From positions 78,499,327 to 78,563,326 of the forward strand of contig NC_057861.1 in assembly GCF_019393635.1 (NCBI RefSeq): DNA of 64,000 nt. The letters are read 5' to 3'. The position numbers and the translations under genes were made by a program. This document shows positions 1 through 11,679 of this stretch, piece by piece. Source of the DNA: Dromiciops gliroides. Lineage: Eukaryota > Chordata > Mammalia > Microbiotheria > Microbiotheriidae. Below the pieces are notes generated by a model that saw only the letters and a list, made by a program, of their open reading frames with translations, did no database searches and was not told where the DNA came from. Each line of letters begins with the position of its first letter. Positions within the stretch are counted from its first letter, which is position 1.

Positions 1-700
1 TGGATACTTGGCAGTATTCTTTTCTTTACACGGGAGTTCTGGATTTGGGCTGTGGCATTCCTGAGGCTTTACCTTTTTTGGATTCTTTTGAGATGATTGA
101 TGCATTCTTTCTATCTTTACTTTTGCTCTCTGTTCTAATAGCTCTGGATAGATATATTAAGATATCATCTATATTAAGATATATTAAATATTAATTATAT
201 TATATATTACGGTAGATCCTTTTTTTTTTTTTAGTGAGGCAATTGGAGTTAAGTGACTTGCCCAGGGTCACATACCTAGTAAGTGTTAAGTGTCTGAGAC
301 TGGATTTGAACTCAGATCCTCCTGAATCCAGGGCCTGTGCTCTATCCACTGCACCACCTAGCTGCCCCTGAGGTAGATCCTTTTTGACTTACCTGAAGTA
401 TAGCATACTGAATTTCCCCAAAATAATCAATGGTTTTTAAAATGTTCCTCCAGTTTTTCTGTCTTTTGCCTTTATTTTAATATTTCTTACCGTCTTGTGA
501 AATCACTGAATACTTTTTGGCCTGTTTTAGTTTTCATGGAATCTGTTACTTCAGTGAGATTTCTATATATTCTTGTTCCAATTCTTTCCCACAGAGCTTT
601 TATATCACTATTTTCATTTCTTCTATGTATTCATGTAACTGGAAAATCCAGTTTTTCCTTTGAGGCTTTGCTTTTAGTTATTACAGAGTTATGCTCTTCT
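1..700 (-). mobile_element. L1 ORF1 region, decayed
   Basis: Reverse complement shows L1 ORF1 phrases (GAGCTATTAGAACAGAGAG, AGCTCTGTGGGAAAGAATTG, GAAAAACTGGAGGAACAT). It is split by a SINE at 220-368. No open ORF1 remains. Confidence 0.6.
220..368 (-). mobile_element. CORE-type SINE (WSINE1/Mar1-like)
   Basis: Complete head, B-box-like core and T-run (tail). The target-site duplication GGTAGATCCTTTTT flanks it. Confidence 0.9.
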
Positions 701-859
701 TTGTGGGGGGGGGATCTCTAGATTTACAGTCATTGTTTATTCTGGTAATTTTCTTTTTTGATTTACTCATCCCTCCAGTTTTAGTACCTTAATTGAGACC
801 TTTTGTCAGGGCCAGGGTCCCTCCCCCAGCCCCATTCTGTGCTTTTGGATGGGGGTTAG

Positions 860-1255
860 GCCCCTGCTTTCCCTACATGATCTTGTCCTCCTGTCTTCCT
901 TGGCTTCCTTTAAGTTTTAGCTAAAATTCTCCCCTTCTGCAAGAAGCTTTTCCTGATATCCCCTTAATGCTGGTTCTTTCTCTCTGAAATTAGCTCCAAT
1001 TTAACCTATATCTGTCCTGTTTGTACACTGTTGTTTCTTGTAGACTCTTCAATAGATTGTGAATTCTTTGAGGGCAGGGACTGTATTTTGCCTTTTTTTG
1101 CATTGTCTGCAAAAGATTATTATATTTTGCACTATGAATGTTGAGAAATTCTATCTGGAAAATAAAGTAAACTTCCACTTTGTTTGATGAAGTTTTAAAA
1201 ATTTCTTTGGATACAATGCCTGGAATATAGTAAATGCTTAAAAATATTTATTTGT
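860..1255 (+). mobile_element. L2 LINE 3' end
   Basis: Shows the L2 tail order: CTTCTGCAAGAAGC...CCTGATAT, GAGGGCAGGGACTGT, then TAGTAAATGCTTAA. Confidence 0.6.
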
Positions 1256-1278
1256 TTTGTCATGGGTCATTTGGGTTC

Positions 1279-1430
1279 TTTTTTTTTTTTTTTTGCTGGG
1301 CATTGAGGGTTAAGTGACTTGCTCAGGGTCACACAGCTAGTAAGTGTCAAGTGTCTGAGGCCGGATTTGAACTCAGATCCTCCTGAATCCAGGGCCGGTA
1401 CTTTATCCACTGTGCCACCTAGCTGCCCCC
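1279..1430 (-). mobile_element. CORE-type SINE (WSINE1/Mar1-like)
   Basis: Full-length with a 16-base T-run; duplication GGTCATTTGGGTTCT on both sides. Confidence 0.9.
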
Positions 1431-1663
1431 GGTCATTTGGGTTCTTGCACTGAGCTGCACATCCCGGGGTTTTGCCCCCCCCCATCACCTCTCTAATGTA
1501 TGCCCTCTAGATGACAAAATCTCAATTATTAAAATAACTTCCTAGCTGGTGTTTCTATCCCTGTTCTCTCTCTTTCTCCTTTATACCACATACTGGAATA
1601 ATCTTGAGTTACATGGGATAAGAAGGGATAAGTGGGTTATCATTTGCACTATTAGAAGCTGTA

Positions 1664-1803
1664 GGGGCAGCTAGGTGGCTCAATGGATAAAGCACTGGCC
1701 CTGGATTCAGGAGGACCTGAGTTCAAATGCAGCCTCAGACACTTGACACATACTAGCCCTGTGACTCTGGGCAAGTCACTTAACCCTCATTGCCCTGAAA
1801 AAA
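1664..1803 (+). mobile_element. CORE-type SINE
   Basis: Complete copy with a short A-tail, directly followed by a CAG microsatellite. Confidence 0.88.
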
Positions 1804-1804
1804 G

Positions 1805-1806
<2 letters not shown>

Positions 1807-1835
<29 letters not shown>

Positions 1836-1836
1836 T
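1807..1836 (+). repeat. (CAG)n microsatellite, about 10 units
   Basis: A pure CAG run immediately after a SINE tail; non-coding context. Confidence 0.95.
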
Positions 1837-1844
1837 GTGATGGG

Positions 1845-2205
1845 TCCATTTAATATGCATAGGTCTGGTCATGTTGCTCCCCTGCTCCACAATCTTCAAT
1901 GACTTCCTATTGTCTATCTATTACAGTTCTTATTTATCTACGGGGCATTAAAAGCCCTTCACAATATGGCAGCCCATCTTTGCCTTTTGTATTTTCACCC
2001 TCCCTTTAAAACCCAAATCAAAATTTTCTTCTGTGAAGCCTTCCTTCATCCCTGGCTATTGGTGAATGAGCTTCTTCCCTGGGACTCTACACATGGTGCT
2101 TTGTTTTTGTTCTAGTTATCTGTTTTGTATTCTAGTTATCTGTTTTAACTGATAAACCATAAGCACCATGAAGGCAGATAAGTGTTATCTGTATTAAGTT
2201 TTTCA
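1845..2205 (+). mobile_element. L2 LINE fragment
   Basis: Contains L2 3' phrases (GTCATGTTGCTCCCCTGCTC, AAAAGCCCTTCACAATATGG). A 20-bp unit around TTCTAGTTATCTGTTTT is tandemly repeated at 2110-2149. Confidence 0.6.
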
Positions 2206-2259
2206 TTATCTCATTTGGGCCTTTGTAAGGAGAAAGTTGCCCTATATTGTTATAGAAAT

Positions 2260-2530
2260 GTGAGCCCTTAGCATTTATTTATTTCTACACAGCTGTGTTT
2301 ATAGATATAGATTTTCTTTTCTATGCTCATAGCCATTGTATATACAGATTTTCTGGTTTTGTTTTCACCACTTTAAATTATTCATGTAAATTTGTTTATT
2401 TCTTTATGTTATTTGTATTTTTAATTGCATTATCTCATCCAGTTCATTGATATGCCATACTTTGTTCAGCCATTGGTGAACAAAGGGATTTAGCTTGTTT
2501 CCAGTTTTTCACTATTATAAAAAAAAAGGA
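2260..2530 (-). mobile_element. Old L1 3' region
   Basis: The reverse complement carries the ORF2 C-terminal pattern (GGAAACAAGCTAAATCCC, TTCACCAATGG) typical of old L1; strongly AT-rich and decayed. Confidence 0.4.
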
Positions 2531-2673
2531 GTTTATATTTTTACCTGGTGAATCTAAAGACATGAACAAGTGGAAACACCAGTGGAAATTTATCTTGCTC
2601 ACAGAGCAGGCCTTCAACAAATAGCTGTTGAGTGAATAAATTAAATGTACACAGTTTGAGATACAAGCTTGGA

Positions 2674-2827
2674 GGGGCAGCTAGGTGGCATGGGGCAGCT
2701 AGGTGGCATAGTGGATAAAGCACTGACCCTGGATTCAGGAGTACCTGAGTTCAAATCTGGCCTCAGACACTTGACATTTGCTAGCTGTGTGATCCTGGGC
2801 AAGTCACTTAACCCTCATTGCCCCGCC
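2674..2827 (+). mobile_element. CORE-type SINE with tandemly duplicated head
   Basis: The first 18 bases of the SINE head are repeated twice (2674, 2692). The SINE plus its microsatellite tail lie between perfect 16-bp duplications GAGATACAAGCTTGGA at 2658-2673 and 2959-2974. Confidence 0.92.
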
Positions 2828-2839
2828 AAAAAAAAAAAA

Positions 2840-2938
<99 letters not shown>

Positions 2939-2958
2939 GAAGAAAGAAAGAAAAGAGA
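2828..2958 (+). repeat. (AAAG)n microsatellite grown from a SINE tail
   Basis: About 115 bases of AAAG units lie between the SINE A-tail and the target-site duplication. Lysine/arginine-rich frames here are artefacts. Confidence 0.95.
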
Positions 2959-2984
2959 GAGATACAAGCTTGGAGCTCAGGAGA

Positions 2985-3105
2985 GATGTTGGGGTTAACA
3001 ATAGCACCTATCTCCCAGGGGTGTTGTGAGGATCAGATGAGATAAAATTTGTAAAGTGCTTGGTATAGGGCCTGGCACATAGTAGGTGCTATATAAATCC
3101 TTCCT
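2985..3105 (+). mobile_element. MIR/THER 3' part
   Basis: Classic MIR tail: AATAGCACCTATCTCCCAG, GTTGTGAGGATCAGATGAG, GCCTGGCACATAGTAGGTGC. Confidence 0.7.
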
Positions 3106-3167
3106 TCCTGGTACCAGTGTGGCACTTGGGCTTCATCAACACTAATGTGTTAACAATGCTGCACATA

Positions 3168-3338
3168 GGGGGCAGCTAGGTGGCACAGTGGATAAAGCAC
3201 CAGCCCTGGATTCAGGAGTACCTGAGTTCAAATGCGGCCTCAGACACTTAGCACTTACTAGCTGTGTGGCCCTGGGCAAGTCACTTAACCCCCATTGCCC
3301 CAAGCAAAAAACAAACAAACAAAAAAACCCCAAAAACC
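3168..3338 (+). mobile_element. CORE-type SINE
   Basis: Full copy with an A/C-rich tail; duplication CAATGCTGCACA on both sides. Confidence 0.9.
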
Positions 3339-3479
3339 CAATGCTGCACACAGTGCTAGAACTTTAAAGCTGGGCAGTATTATAGTCTGTCCCCCTGCTT
3401 TGCAGATGAGGTTTGGGGACCAAAGAGGTAAAGTGACTTGACCAAAGTTAAACAGAAGGATATTATTGTGACTTTATAA

Positions 3480-4080
3480 ATGTTTATTGCTAGGATAAAC
3501 AAACAGGTACATGCTAGATTTGATTACAACAGAGGTCCATAACCTGGGGTACAAGAACTTAGTTTTAGATAATATAAATATTAAATATTACATTAGATAC
3601 TGTAGACTCAACTGTGTTGACAGGACGGGAGAGCAAGAGTACCAAGCAAGACATCTGTGTGGCAAAGTAGAAGAGTTCTGGGTATTCTGTGATTGATTTT
3701 TCTATTGCATCTATTTCTGTTGCCCTATGTTGAATGTGTGCCTTGGGAACATCTCCTATGGATTTTGGGTGTGCTAAAAGATGCTGGAGGGTACCCCTTT
3801 TACCAGAGGGCTAGGCAGTGATGATGCTGATTTTGCAATAGCTTTATTCTTTACAGCACCTTCCCAGACCCCCCCTATTATCCTGGTATTTTCCCTTTGG
3901 CAGAGTTTGTGGGTCAATGATAGATTGTTTGGGGAATGTCTAAACACAGTATGGGACAAACATATGATGGCAGCTCTTTGATTACAAAGAATCAGATAAA
4001 AAGAATATGTAATATCAGACTGTTTAGCTTGATGTTTTTTAGACTATCCTTTGTCAGGAGTAGAGATTGCTATGACATTT
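3480..4080. other. Unassigned intergenic stretch
   Basis: I recognise no exon or repeat here. Overlapping short frames on both strands near 3780-3980 lack family features. Confidence 0.5.
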
Positions 4081-4121
4081 GATGAGAAGTATTTGTTATG
4101 TCAAAAAAAAATCAATCACTT

Positions 4122-4272
4122 GGGGCAGCTAGGTGGCCCAGTGGGTAGAGCATTGACCCTGGATTCAGGAGGACCTGAGTTCAAATCCGGCCTCAGACAC
4201 TTGATACTTATTAGCTGTGTGACCCTGGGCAAGTCACTTAACCCCAATTGCCTCACCAAAATAAAAAAAAAA
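4122..4272 (+). mobile_element. CORE-type SINE
   Basis: Complete; AAAATCAATCACT flanks it on both sides. Confidence 0.9.
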
Positions 4273-4575
4273 ATCAATCACTCAATAATTCTGTGTTCCA
4301 GGCACTGTGCTAAGTGCTGGGAGATGGAAGTAGAAAGAACAAAACTGTCCCTACTCACAAGAAATCTATATTCTAATGCGGGTGACAACACACACACACA
4401 CACACACACAAAGCCTATAACATATCACAAATAAGTGATTAAATGTAAATATATAAAATGTAGTTAAATATAAGGTAGTTTGGAAGTGAGAACACGAGTG
4501 GTTGAAGGAATCAGAGAAGGCTTCATGCATGGGATGGTACCTGAACTGCATCTTAAAGGAGGGGAGGGAATTGTA
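4273..4575 (-). mobile_element. L2 LINE, 3' end (first half of a split copy)
   Basis: The reversed L2 tail (TTCCAGGCACTGTGCTAAG) runs toward 5' L2 sequence that appears to resume near 5390. It includes (CA)n at 4387-4410. Confidence 0.6.
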
Positions 4576-4583
4576 GGAATTAA

Positions 4584-5390
4584 GTGAGCCACACTTGTGA
4601 CTCAGTTCTGGATGTAGCTCACTTCCTTTTCTGTTCTGTTGTGGGTCTAGTCCAATTTCTGTCTTGTGAGAAAATTCTATTGCATGCTTGAACCTAGGCT
4701 TGTGTGGCTGGGAAGCTGGACCACCTCTACCTACTGCTTAGAGGCCCTTAACTAACAACCTAGGTTATGGCGAACAGTAACCCAGTCAGATCCAAAGACT
4801 GATACAAGGAGTTTTCTCACAATAATAGATTTCAAGCAGCCCATATGTCTTATCTGAAAACTGACCCTGCACTAGTCAATCAGTTATAGTTTCCAAGTTC
4901 CCTTAATCAGATACAGACATGTGGGGGAAGTGGGACCCCTCTTTTTCTGATTTCGGGAAATTATACTTATTTGCTCTTCCCCACCCAACTTGGAAAGTCT
5001 CTGATCTTTCCTCCAGTTAGAAATCAGATTACCTGGGCAGCTATATGGTGCAGTGAATAAAACACCAGCCCTGGATTCAGGAAGATCTGAGTTCAAATTC
5101 AACCTCAGACACTTGATACTTACTAGCTGTGTGACCCTGAGCAAGTCACTCATTGCCCCGCAAAACAAATAAAAAAAAAAGAAAGACAAGAAATCAGATC
5201 ACCTAATTTTGTATCCTGGTTAGTTGTTTTCTTTTAATTAATTACTCTTATTGGATTAGTTGTTTTTAATACATAAAAATCTGTCTCACTCTGTATTTGG
5301 GGTCTTTGGACTGACTAGGAATTCTGTTGACCCATTTATTATGTCTGTTTTGCTAATAAATCATACAGCTCAGATTTTTTCCTCAAGACA
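4584..5390 (+). mobile_element. Possible ERV solo LTR fossil, with SINE inside
   Basis: A sequence that seems to split an L2 copy begins TGAGCC, ends AGACA, and has an AATAAA near its 3' end (5356). A SINE sits at 5035-5188. No coding part is present. Duplications at the ends are not convincing, so the call is tentative. Confidence 0.35.
5035..5188 (+). mobile_element. CORE-type SINE, diverged
   Basis: Complete copy with several changes in the head; AGAAATCAGATYACCT on both sides. Confidence 0.85.
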
Positions 5391-5640
5391 GGAACTATGA
5401 GACAGACATAGGGAGGGAGTACATTCCAGGCATGTGGGATGATGGTTAGCGCAAAGATGAAAGGTGGAGTTTTATAAGTGAAAAACCGAGGGCCTGGTTA
5501 GCTGAATGAAAAAGTTTAGGTAAAGGAGAGTCCAAAGATGTGGGAAAGATGGATTGGGACCAGGGTGTGAAGAACTTAAAAGAGAGAGGGCAGCCCCAAG
5601 ATGCATTAACAGGGAAGCCTCAGACTAGGGCTAGTCTCAC
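5391..5640 (-). mobile_element. L2 LINE (continuation)
   Basis: Reads GTACATTCCAGGCATGTGGG and later ATTGGGACCAGGGTGTGAAG, which are reversed L2 phrases in the expected order. Confidence 0.5.
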
Positions 5641-5665
5641 TCATAATTCTCGTGTCTTCTCTCAG

Positions 5666-5763
5666 CTCTACCTGCTCCCCAGGTGCCTGCCTTTCCTCTC
5701 GAGGGAGTGAGCCCACGAGACCAGGCAATGGCAGCTGTTTTCCCAATGACAGCTAGGTGTCAG
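5666..5763 (+). pseudogene. KZNF-A start-codon exon
   Basis: Acceptor cttctctcag and donor gtgagc flank the exon. The ATG at 5728 gives MAAVFPMTARCQ, near-identical to the KZNF-B leader in length and phase. The exon itself shows no damage. Confidence 0.8.
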
Positions 5764-5864
5764 GTGAGCTGCCCTTTCTGAGGTCCCATTACTGATACCC
5801 AATGTGACCTCATCATCTTGACCTAACCCATAGCTTTTCTACCTAGCAAATACTGTACAGGGTT

Positions 5865-6960
5865 TTGAGCTTTCCTCTCCACACTTCCAGGAGCCTGGGC
5901 CGCTTAGATTTCCTCAGTTCCCATGGAGTCAATTATCATCTATATGCAGACATCAGATTTATTTCTCTGGTCCTAACCTCCCTCCTGACATCTACTCTCA
6001 TTTGCAGGTGCCTGTTGGACATTTTGAGCTGGATAGACATGCTTATTCTCACCTTCCACATAGCTAATCTCTTGCCAAGTTCTGGCATTTCTAACCTTCA
6101 CAGCATTTCTCATTTATATCTTCTGTCCTCTGTCTGATACAGCTGTCACCCTAGTGCAAGTCCTCATCATCTGGACTATCATAGTAACCTTCTGGTCTAT
6201 CCAGTCAACTGCCAAAGTGAACTTTCTGAAGTGCAGATCTGACCATGCTACTGACCTTTTCATGGATCTCTTACAATTCCCTTTTACCCCAGGATCAATG
6301 TAAACCCTTTGTTTGGAATTTTAAGCCTTTCACAGCCTGGCCCCTTACTGCCTCTCCAGTCTTAAACTTTACACCCTTCCATGTATTCTATAATCCAATA
6401 ACACTGGCCTTGATGTTCCTTGCACCTGACCCTTGTGCCTTTTTACTGGCTGCCCTTTATGCCTGGAATGCTCTCATTCCTCCTCCATGCCTTTTGGCTT
6501 CTCTGGCTTTCTTCAAATCCTACCTTCTTCTACAAAGGACCTTTCCCTGTCTTCTCTCTGAGATTGTCCTCAATTTACCCTGTACCTGTGGCATAGTGGA
6601 TAGAGTGCCTGGCCTGGAGTCAGGAAGACTCATTTTCCTGAGTTCAAATCTGGTGTGATCCTGGGCAAGTCACTTAACCCTGTTTGTCTCAGTTTCCTTA
6701 TCTGTAAAAGGAACTGGAGAAGGAAATGGCAAAACCTGGCAGTATCTTTGCCAAGAAAACCCCAAATAGGGTCATGAAGAATTGGACTTGACTAAACAAT
6801 CATCTTATTTGTACCTAGTTGTTTGCAAGTTGCCTTCCCCATGAGGATGTGAATTTCTTGAGGGCAGGAAGTGTTTTTGCTTTTTAAAAAGTCTCCTCAG
6901 CGCTTAGCACAGTGCTAGGCCCATAGTAAGGGCTTAATAAATGCTTGTTGATTGACTGAC
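5865..6960 (+). mobile_element. L2 LINE, ORF2 end and 3' UTR, split by Mar1 SINE
   Basis: The translated start recalls the L2 reverse-transcriptase region (HGVNYHLYAD). It runs through the CCTGGAATGCTCTC block to AATAAATGCTTGTTGATTGA. A Mar1-type SINE interrupts it at 6588-6812. Confidence 0.75.
6588..6812 (+). mobile_element. Mar1-type SINE with RTE-like 3' end
   Basis: A tRNA-like head and CORE are followed by GGCAAAACCTGGCAGTATCT...GAATTGGACTTGACTAAAC, the tail shared with RTE/BovB LINEs. Confidence 0.8.
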
Positions 6961-6962
6961 AG

Positions 6963-7135
6963 AGCACTGAACTTGAAGTTAAGAAGACCTAGGTTCAAAT
7001 CTTGTTCTCAGACACTTATAAGTGGTATGGCCCTGGGCAAGACATTTAATGTTTCAGTTTCTCAGTTTCTTACTCTGTAAAATGAGAGGATTGGACCTCT
7101 GAGGTCCTTTCCAGCACTAAATCTATAATCTATGA
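6963..7135 (+). mobile_element. MIR/THER CORE-SINE
   Basis: CTGGGCAAGACATTTAATG core and the CTCTGTAAAATGAGAGGATT tail of MIR. Confidence 0.7.
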
Positions 7136-7371
7136 AAATATAAACTAGACAGCTAAATTTTTGTATCACTTGAATGCCACTTTCTTGTTTTTTTCAGTTT
7201 TTGATGTTTTTATGACTTTAAAAAATATTTTTTATACATGGAGGATACTTGAATCAATTATATTCTTATTTAACCACTCCTGGAAAAGCTTAATAGTTTA
7301 GACTGTGTATTCAAATGTAGACACATGGTAGTACCTACACAGCATAGTACCTAGTAAGAATGAAGTGCTAG

Positions 7372-7519
7372 GGGGCAGCTAGGTAGTGCAGTGGATAAAG
7401 CACTGGCCCTGAAGTCAGAAGTACCAGAGTTCAAATCCGGCCTCAGACACTTAACACTTACTAGCTGTGTGACCTTGGGCAAGTCACTTAACCCCAATTG
7501 CCTCACTTAAAAAAAAAAG
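7372..7519 (+). mobile_element. CORE-type SINE in KZNF-A intron 1
   Basis: Complete copy with an A-tail; flanking duplication AGAATGAAGTGCTA is degenerate. Confidence 0.87.
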
Positions 7520-7701
7520 AATTAAGTTCTAGGCTATCTTTTGTAAATCTAAATCCATTTAGTGAGAATAAATATCATTTATCAGCAGACTGCTCGGTTT
7601 CCCTTGTCCTGTCCCTTTCCTTTGGCTACAAACTCTGCCCATTTTCATCAAAGGTTGGAGAAGTGGGATTATCCTTGGAGCAACAGAATTTATTATTTCA
7701 G

Positions 7702-7828
7702 GAATTCCTGACCTTCAAGGATGTGGCCGTGTATTTCAAGAGGAAGGAATGGAAACATCTGGACTCTTGCCAGAAGGACCTCTATAGGAATGCGATGCTG
7801 GAAAATTTTGAGAATATGGCATTGCTGA
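7702..7828 (+). pseudogene. KZNF-A KRAB-A exon
   Basis: This is a 127-nt exon with acceptor tattatttcag and donor gtaagg. It opens EFLTFKDVAVYF and keeps D19-V20, E28-W29 and M44-L45-E46. The usual YRDV reads YRNA, an unusual change beside the MLE motif, which hints at relaxed constraint. Confidence 0.88.
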
Positions 7829-8454
7829 GTAAGGACTTGCTTCAGAATCTTCCTCCTTCCCCCAAAGACCTTCCACCCTTCTCATGGAGTTATATTTCTG
7901 GGATTTCTGAAGTGCTTTGATGAGCTGTGCCTCATGGATAAGAGCTTCCTCATCTCTTTTGAACCCAGAGATAAGTGATTCCTGTTCTGTGTCCTCAGGT
8001 GACTGATCTGATCCCAGCAAAGAGGTAAATGGGCAGTTTCCTTAAGTCTCTCAAAGGCAGCCCATTCCCCTTTCTCTGAGTTTCCTATAGGAGTTTCCAT
8101 GTAGGTTGTCCTAGGTTTTCAGTGATAAGGGTCCTTTTAATGGGAGGTTTTTTTTTTATTTTTCTATGTAGTTCTATGAGGGAGGGACCAGATAAATTAA
8201 TTATCCTGGACTAAGTTTTAACTCAACTCTTACTTCAGTACAATAGGTCCTATTTACCTCTCTGGGAGATATTCCCTTCAGAGGTGCTTACCCATTCCCA
8301 TCTGCCTTCCAAGCTAGCCTCTGTGGATATCCCTTACCTTCCTACATGCTTTCTACAGGTATAGGGTCAGCACTGAGTCCTGAGGTTCTCAGAACATATC
8401 ATCTCAGAATTCTTAGAACATATCATTGTATCTTATTTATTTGCCTGTGAGCAG

Positions 8455-8568
8455 AATTCCCAGTCTCCAAACCTGAGCTGATCTCCCAGCTGGAGCAAGG
8501 GGAAGAACCATGGGTCCTGGATGTACAAAGAGCTGAGGACCAAGATACCCCAAAAGGCTTTAACTCAG
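8455..8568 (+). pseudogene. KZNF-A KRAB-B exon
   Basis: Acceptor tgtgagcag and donor gtgagg bound the exon. It reads [19 protein letters not shown] and is six nucleotides longer than the KZNF-B exon (114 versus 108), ending in the same phase. The first codon spliced to KRAB-A would be K where B has G. Confidence 0.85.
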
Positions 8569-8619
8569 GTGAGGGAGAGAGTAGATACTGGGACCTGTCA
8601 TATCCATATTATCATGATT

Positions 8620-8767
8620 CCTTTTTTCCCCCCTGCTGAGGGGCAATGAGGGTTAAGTGACTTGCCCAGGGTCATACAACTAGTGTCAACGTCTGAGGTC
8701 AGATTTGAACTCAGATCCTCCTGAATCCAGGGCCAGTGCTTTATCTACTGTGCCACCTAGCTGCCCC
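8620..8767 (-). mobile_element. CORE-type SINE in KZNF-A last intron
   Basis: Complete; TCATATCCATATTATC flanks it on both sides. Confidence 0.9.
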
Positions 8768-9196
8768 TCATATCCATATTATCTCCAAAAATTCTTAACT
8801 TTGGATAGAGGACTTTGCTGTGGAATAGGATTTTAAATAACAGCAAGGATAAACTGTACTGGAATAACTTTGGATAGCAGTGCTTGAGGCAGCAGAAAGT
8901 AGACAGGCCTTGAAGAAAAGAATGAGGGAAATGAGAGTGTCCAGGGGACCCTAGGATAGGGATAGGAATCAGAGTCAAGAGCTTGGGCAATGAAAAGCCA
9001 CTATAGGCTGGAAGGCAGGAGTGGGTTCAAGCCAGCCATAACTGGGGAAGGGTGATTCCAGAAATGACTATAGACATAGGTGGTAAGGAGTACGTATGAT
9101 CCCATAAAACAGCCCATAATAATTCAGGAAGATGATACACACAGTGATCTGAACATTATAGGCACTTAAACACATTTTTTTAAAACACAAAAGAGG

Positions 9197-9365
9197 GGGG
9201 CAGCTAGGTGGCGCAGTGGATAAAACACTGGCCCTGGATTCAGGAGTACCTGAGTTCAAATCTGGCCTCAGACACTTGACACTTACTAGCTGTGTGACCC
9301 TGGGCAAGTCACTTAACCCCCATTGCTGTGCAAAACCAAACCAAACCAAAACAAAACCAAAAAAC
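9197..9365 (+). mobile_element. CORE-type SINE
   Basis: Complete with an AAACC-type tail; ACACAAAAGAG duplication. Confidence 0.9.
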
Positions 9366-9609
9366 CACAAAAGAGTTTTCAGAGTTGTTGCCAGAGGAAG
9401 GCCTAGGGGGAAGGGGTAGAGAAGGGTGGTGTCTGACAGAGTGGGCAGGATTTGGTCACTCATTCCCTGAACAGAGTAGCTATTGAGACGTTGATGGGTA
9501 TAAAGGAGAGTAGGATATTGCCATGTGAAATATGAGCTGATGGTTGAGATGTAGTATGGGGCATCTTGGACAGAGATAAATAATTAAGCTGAACTCTGGA
9601 ATATTTGAT

Positions 9610-9800
9610 ACACATAGACATAACCCACGTTTACATTGCACTCGAAGGATTACAGAGAAGTGGGGGGAGGGATTATTATCCCTATTTTACAGCTGAGGAA
9701 ACCGAGCCTTAGGGAGGTGAAGTAGCTTTCAGAGAGCTGCAGCTAGGATGTAGCAGAGCTAAAATTTGAACTCAGGTCTTATAAGTTCATGCCAGTGCTT
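9610..9800 (-). mobile_element. MIR/THER CORE-SINE
   Basis: Reversed MIR pattern with ATTTTACAGCTGAGGAAACC followed by the core and head. Confidence 0.65.
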
Positions 9801-9944
9801 GTTCCATTCCCCCAAAAGGCTATGTTCATCTGAGCAGAAGTCAATAACCTTTTGTAGGCTTATGAATTATACTGATAAGAGTAAGGGACTGAGATCAGGG
9901 AATTTTAGGGGTATGGAGAGAGTGGCCCTGAAGGGCTCATCATT

Positions 9945-10420
9945 AGAGGAAAAGCCATTGCATTGGGAGTCAGAGGCCTGGATTGAATCCTGCTTCTGCT
10001 CTTTACTCCCTGTGTGAACTTGGACAAGTTCCTTCATCTCTCTGCATCTCACTTTTCTCATCTGTAAACTAGGAGGATTGCTTTAGTTAGTTGATAAAAT
10101 CCCTTTCAGCTTTAAATCCCTTGTTCCTAAATCCTCATTCAGGAGATTTGATAAATGGCTAATTGGAGCTACTAGTCCCTATTCTTTCATGTTATCATTG
10201 TGGGATAAAATGTGGACTACACAGTGATATAATTAGATATGAAAGGCAGCATGGTACCATGGGAAGAGAGTAGGGCTTAATTGTCAAGCATGATCTCAGT
10301 ACAAATCCTGCCTCTGGGACTTATTAGCATCTGACCTCAGAGAGGATTCTGAGTCTCAATTTTTTTTGCCTTGTTAGCTCCTAGAATTGTGTTATCAAAT
10401 AAGATAGTATATTTAAAGCA
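9945..10420 (+). mobile_element. Two MIR-like CORE-SINE fragments
   Basis: About 9945-10135 and 10235-10420 each show a GGGAGTCAGAGGCCTGG- or CATGGTACCATGGGAAG-like head, then a decayed core and tail. Confidence 0.5.
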
Positions 10421-11336
10421 CTTTATAAATCTTGAAATATTACATAGATATTACCTCTTATTGTTATTTGAAACTGATTGAATAAATGGCCCTAAGGCAT
10501 TGATCCTGAAGAGCAGTCCCTAGCGGAGTGTCTCAGGAAACCTGCGCTCAGCCCTTTGCTTTTCAACTTTTTCATCAATTACTTGGGTAAAGGCATAGAT
10601 GGAATGCTTATCAGATTTTAAGATGACAGAGTAGATAGGGATCACTCTAGTGGTGTTTAACAGTCAAGATCCAAAAGGATTTTAATCGGATAGAATGGAT
10701 GAAATTTAATAAAATGAAATTTAATTGAAGTATAAAGTCAGTCCTATACTTGAATTAAAAAAAAAAAAATCTGTGTCACAAGCACAGGTTAAAATAAAAG
10801 AGGCTAGATTCCCTACTGAAAAAAAGTTCTGGCATTTTCTTAGACTTTGAAAGCTCAAGAATGAGAAAGAACAACCAAAAACACTGATGTAATCTTAGTG
10901 TGCATTGAGAGACACAGTGTTCAGAACAAGGGAGGTGATGGTCCCACCATCTTGTACTGTGTCGTACCCCTGGCATATTGTGTTCAGTTTTGGGTATCAC
11001 ATCTTGGGAAGGATATTGATGAGCTGAAACATGCCCAGAAGAAGGTAACTAGACTAGATGGTGAAGGAGAGACTGGAGGCCCCTCAGTGAAAGAACTGAG
11101 GATAACTACCTTACAGAAGAAAAGACAGGAAGGAAGACACAATAGCTGTCTTTAAGTATCTGAATGAATATCATGTGAAAGAGGGATTAGATTTGTTCTG
11201 CTTGGTCCCAGAGGCCAGAAGATTTAAGACAGCAGATTTAAGCTTGATGTCAGGAAGAATTTCCTAACTACTGGAGTTGCCCAGAAGTGGAATAGGATGT
11301 CTCAGGAAGCAGTTGGTTCCCTTTCACTGGAGATTT

Positions 11337-11540
<204 letters not shown>

Positions 11541-11679
11541 CTTGGTGAGGCAATTGGGATTAAGTGACTTGCCCAGGGTCACATAGCTAGTAAGTGTCAA
11601 ATGTCTGAGGTCAGATTTGAACTCAGGTCCTCCTGAATCCAGGGTCAGTGCTTTATCCACTGTGCCACCTAGCTGCCCC
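11541..11679 (-). mobile_element. CORE-type SINE in an L3/CR1 copy
   Basis: Complete copy; TCACTGGAKATTTTC on both sides when its microsatellite tail is included. Confidence 0.9.

Noticed and set aside
2669-3045. Frames of repeated KKERKKE or SFLSFF type
   Set aside because: They are translations of the AAAG microsatellite in a SINE tail.
4584-5390. A firm LTR call
   Set aside because: The ends and AATAAA are suggestive, but no clean target duplication is visible, so it is kept only as a low-confidence feature.
6245-6658. 137-codon plus-strand frame
   Set aside because: L2 3' region running into a Mar1-type SINE.
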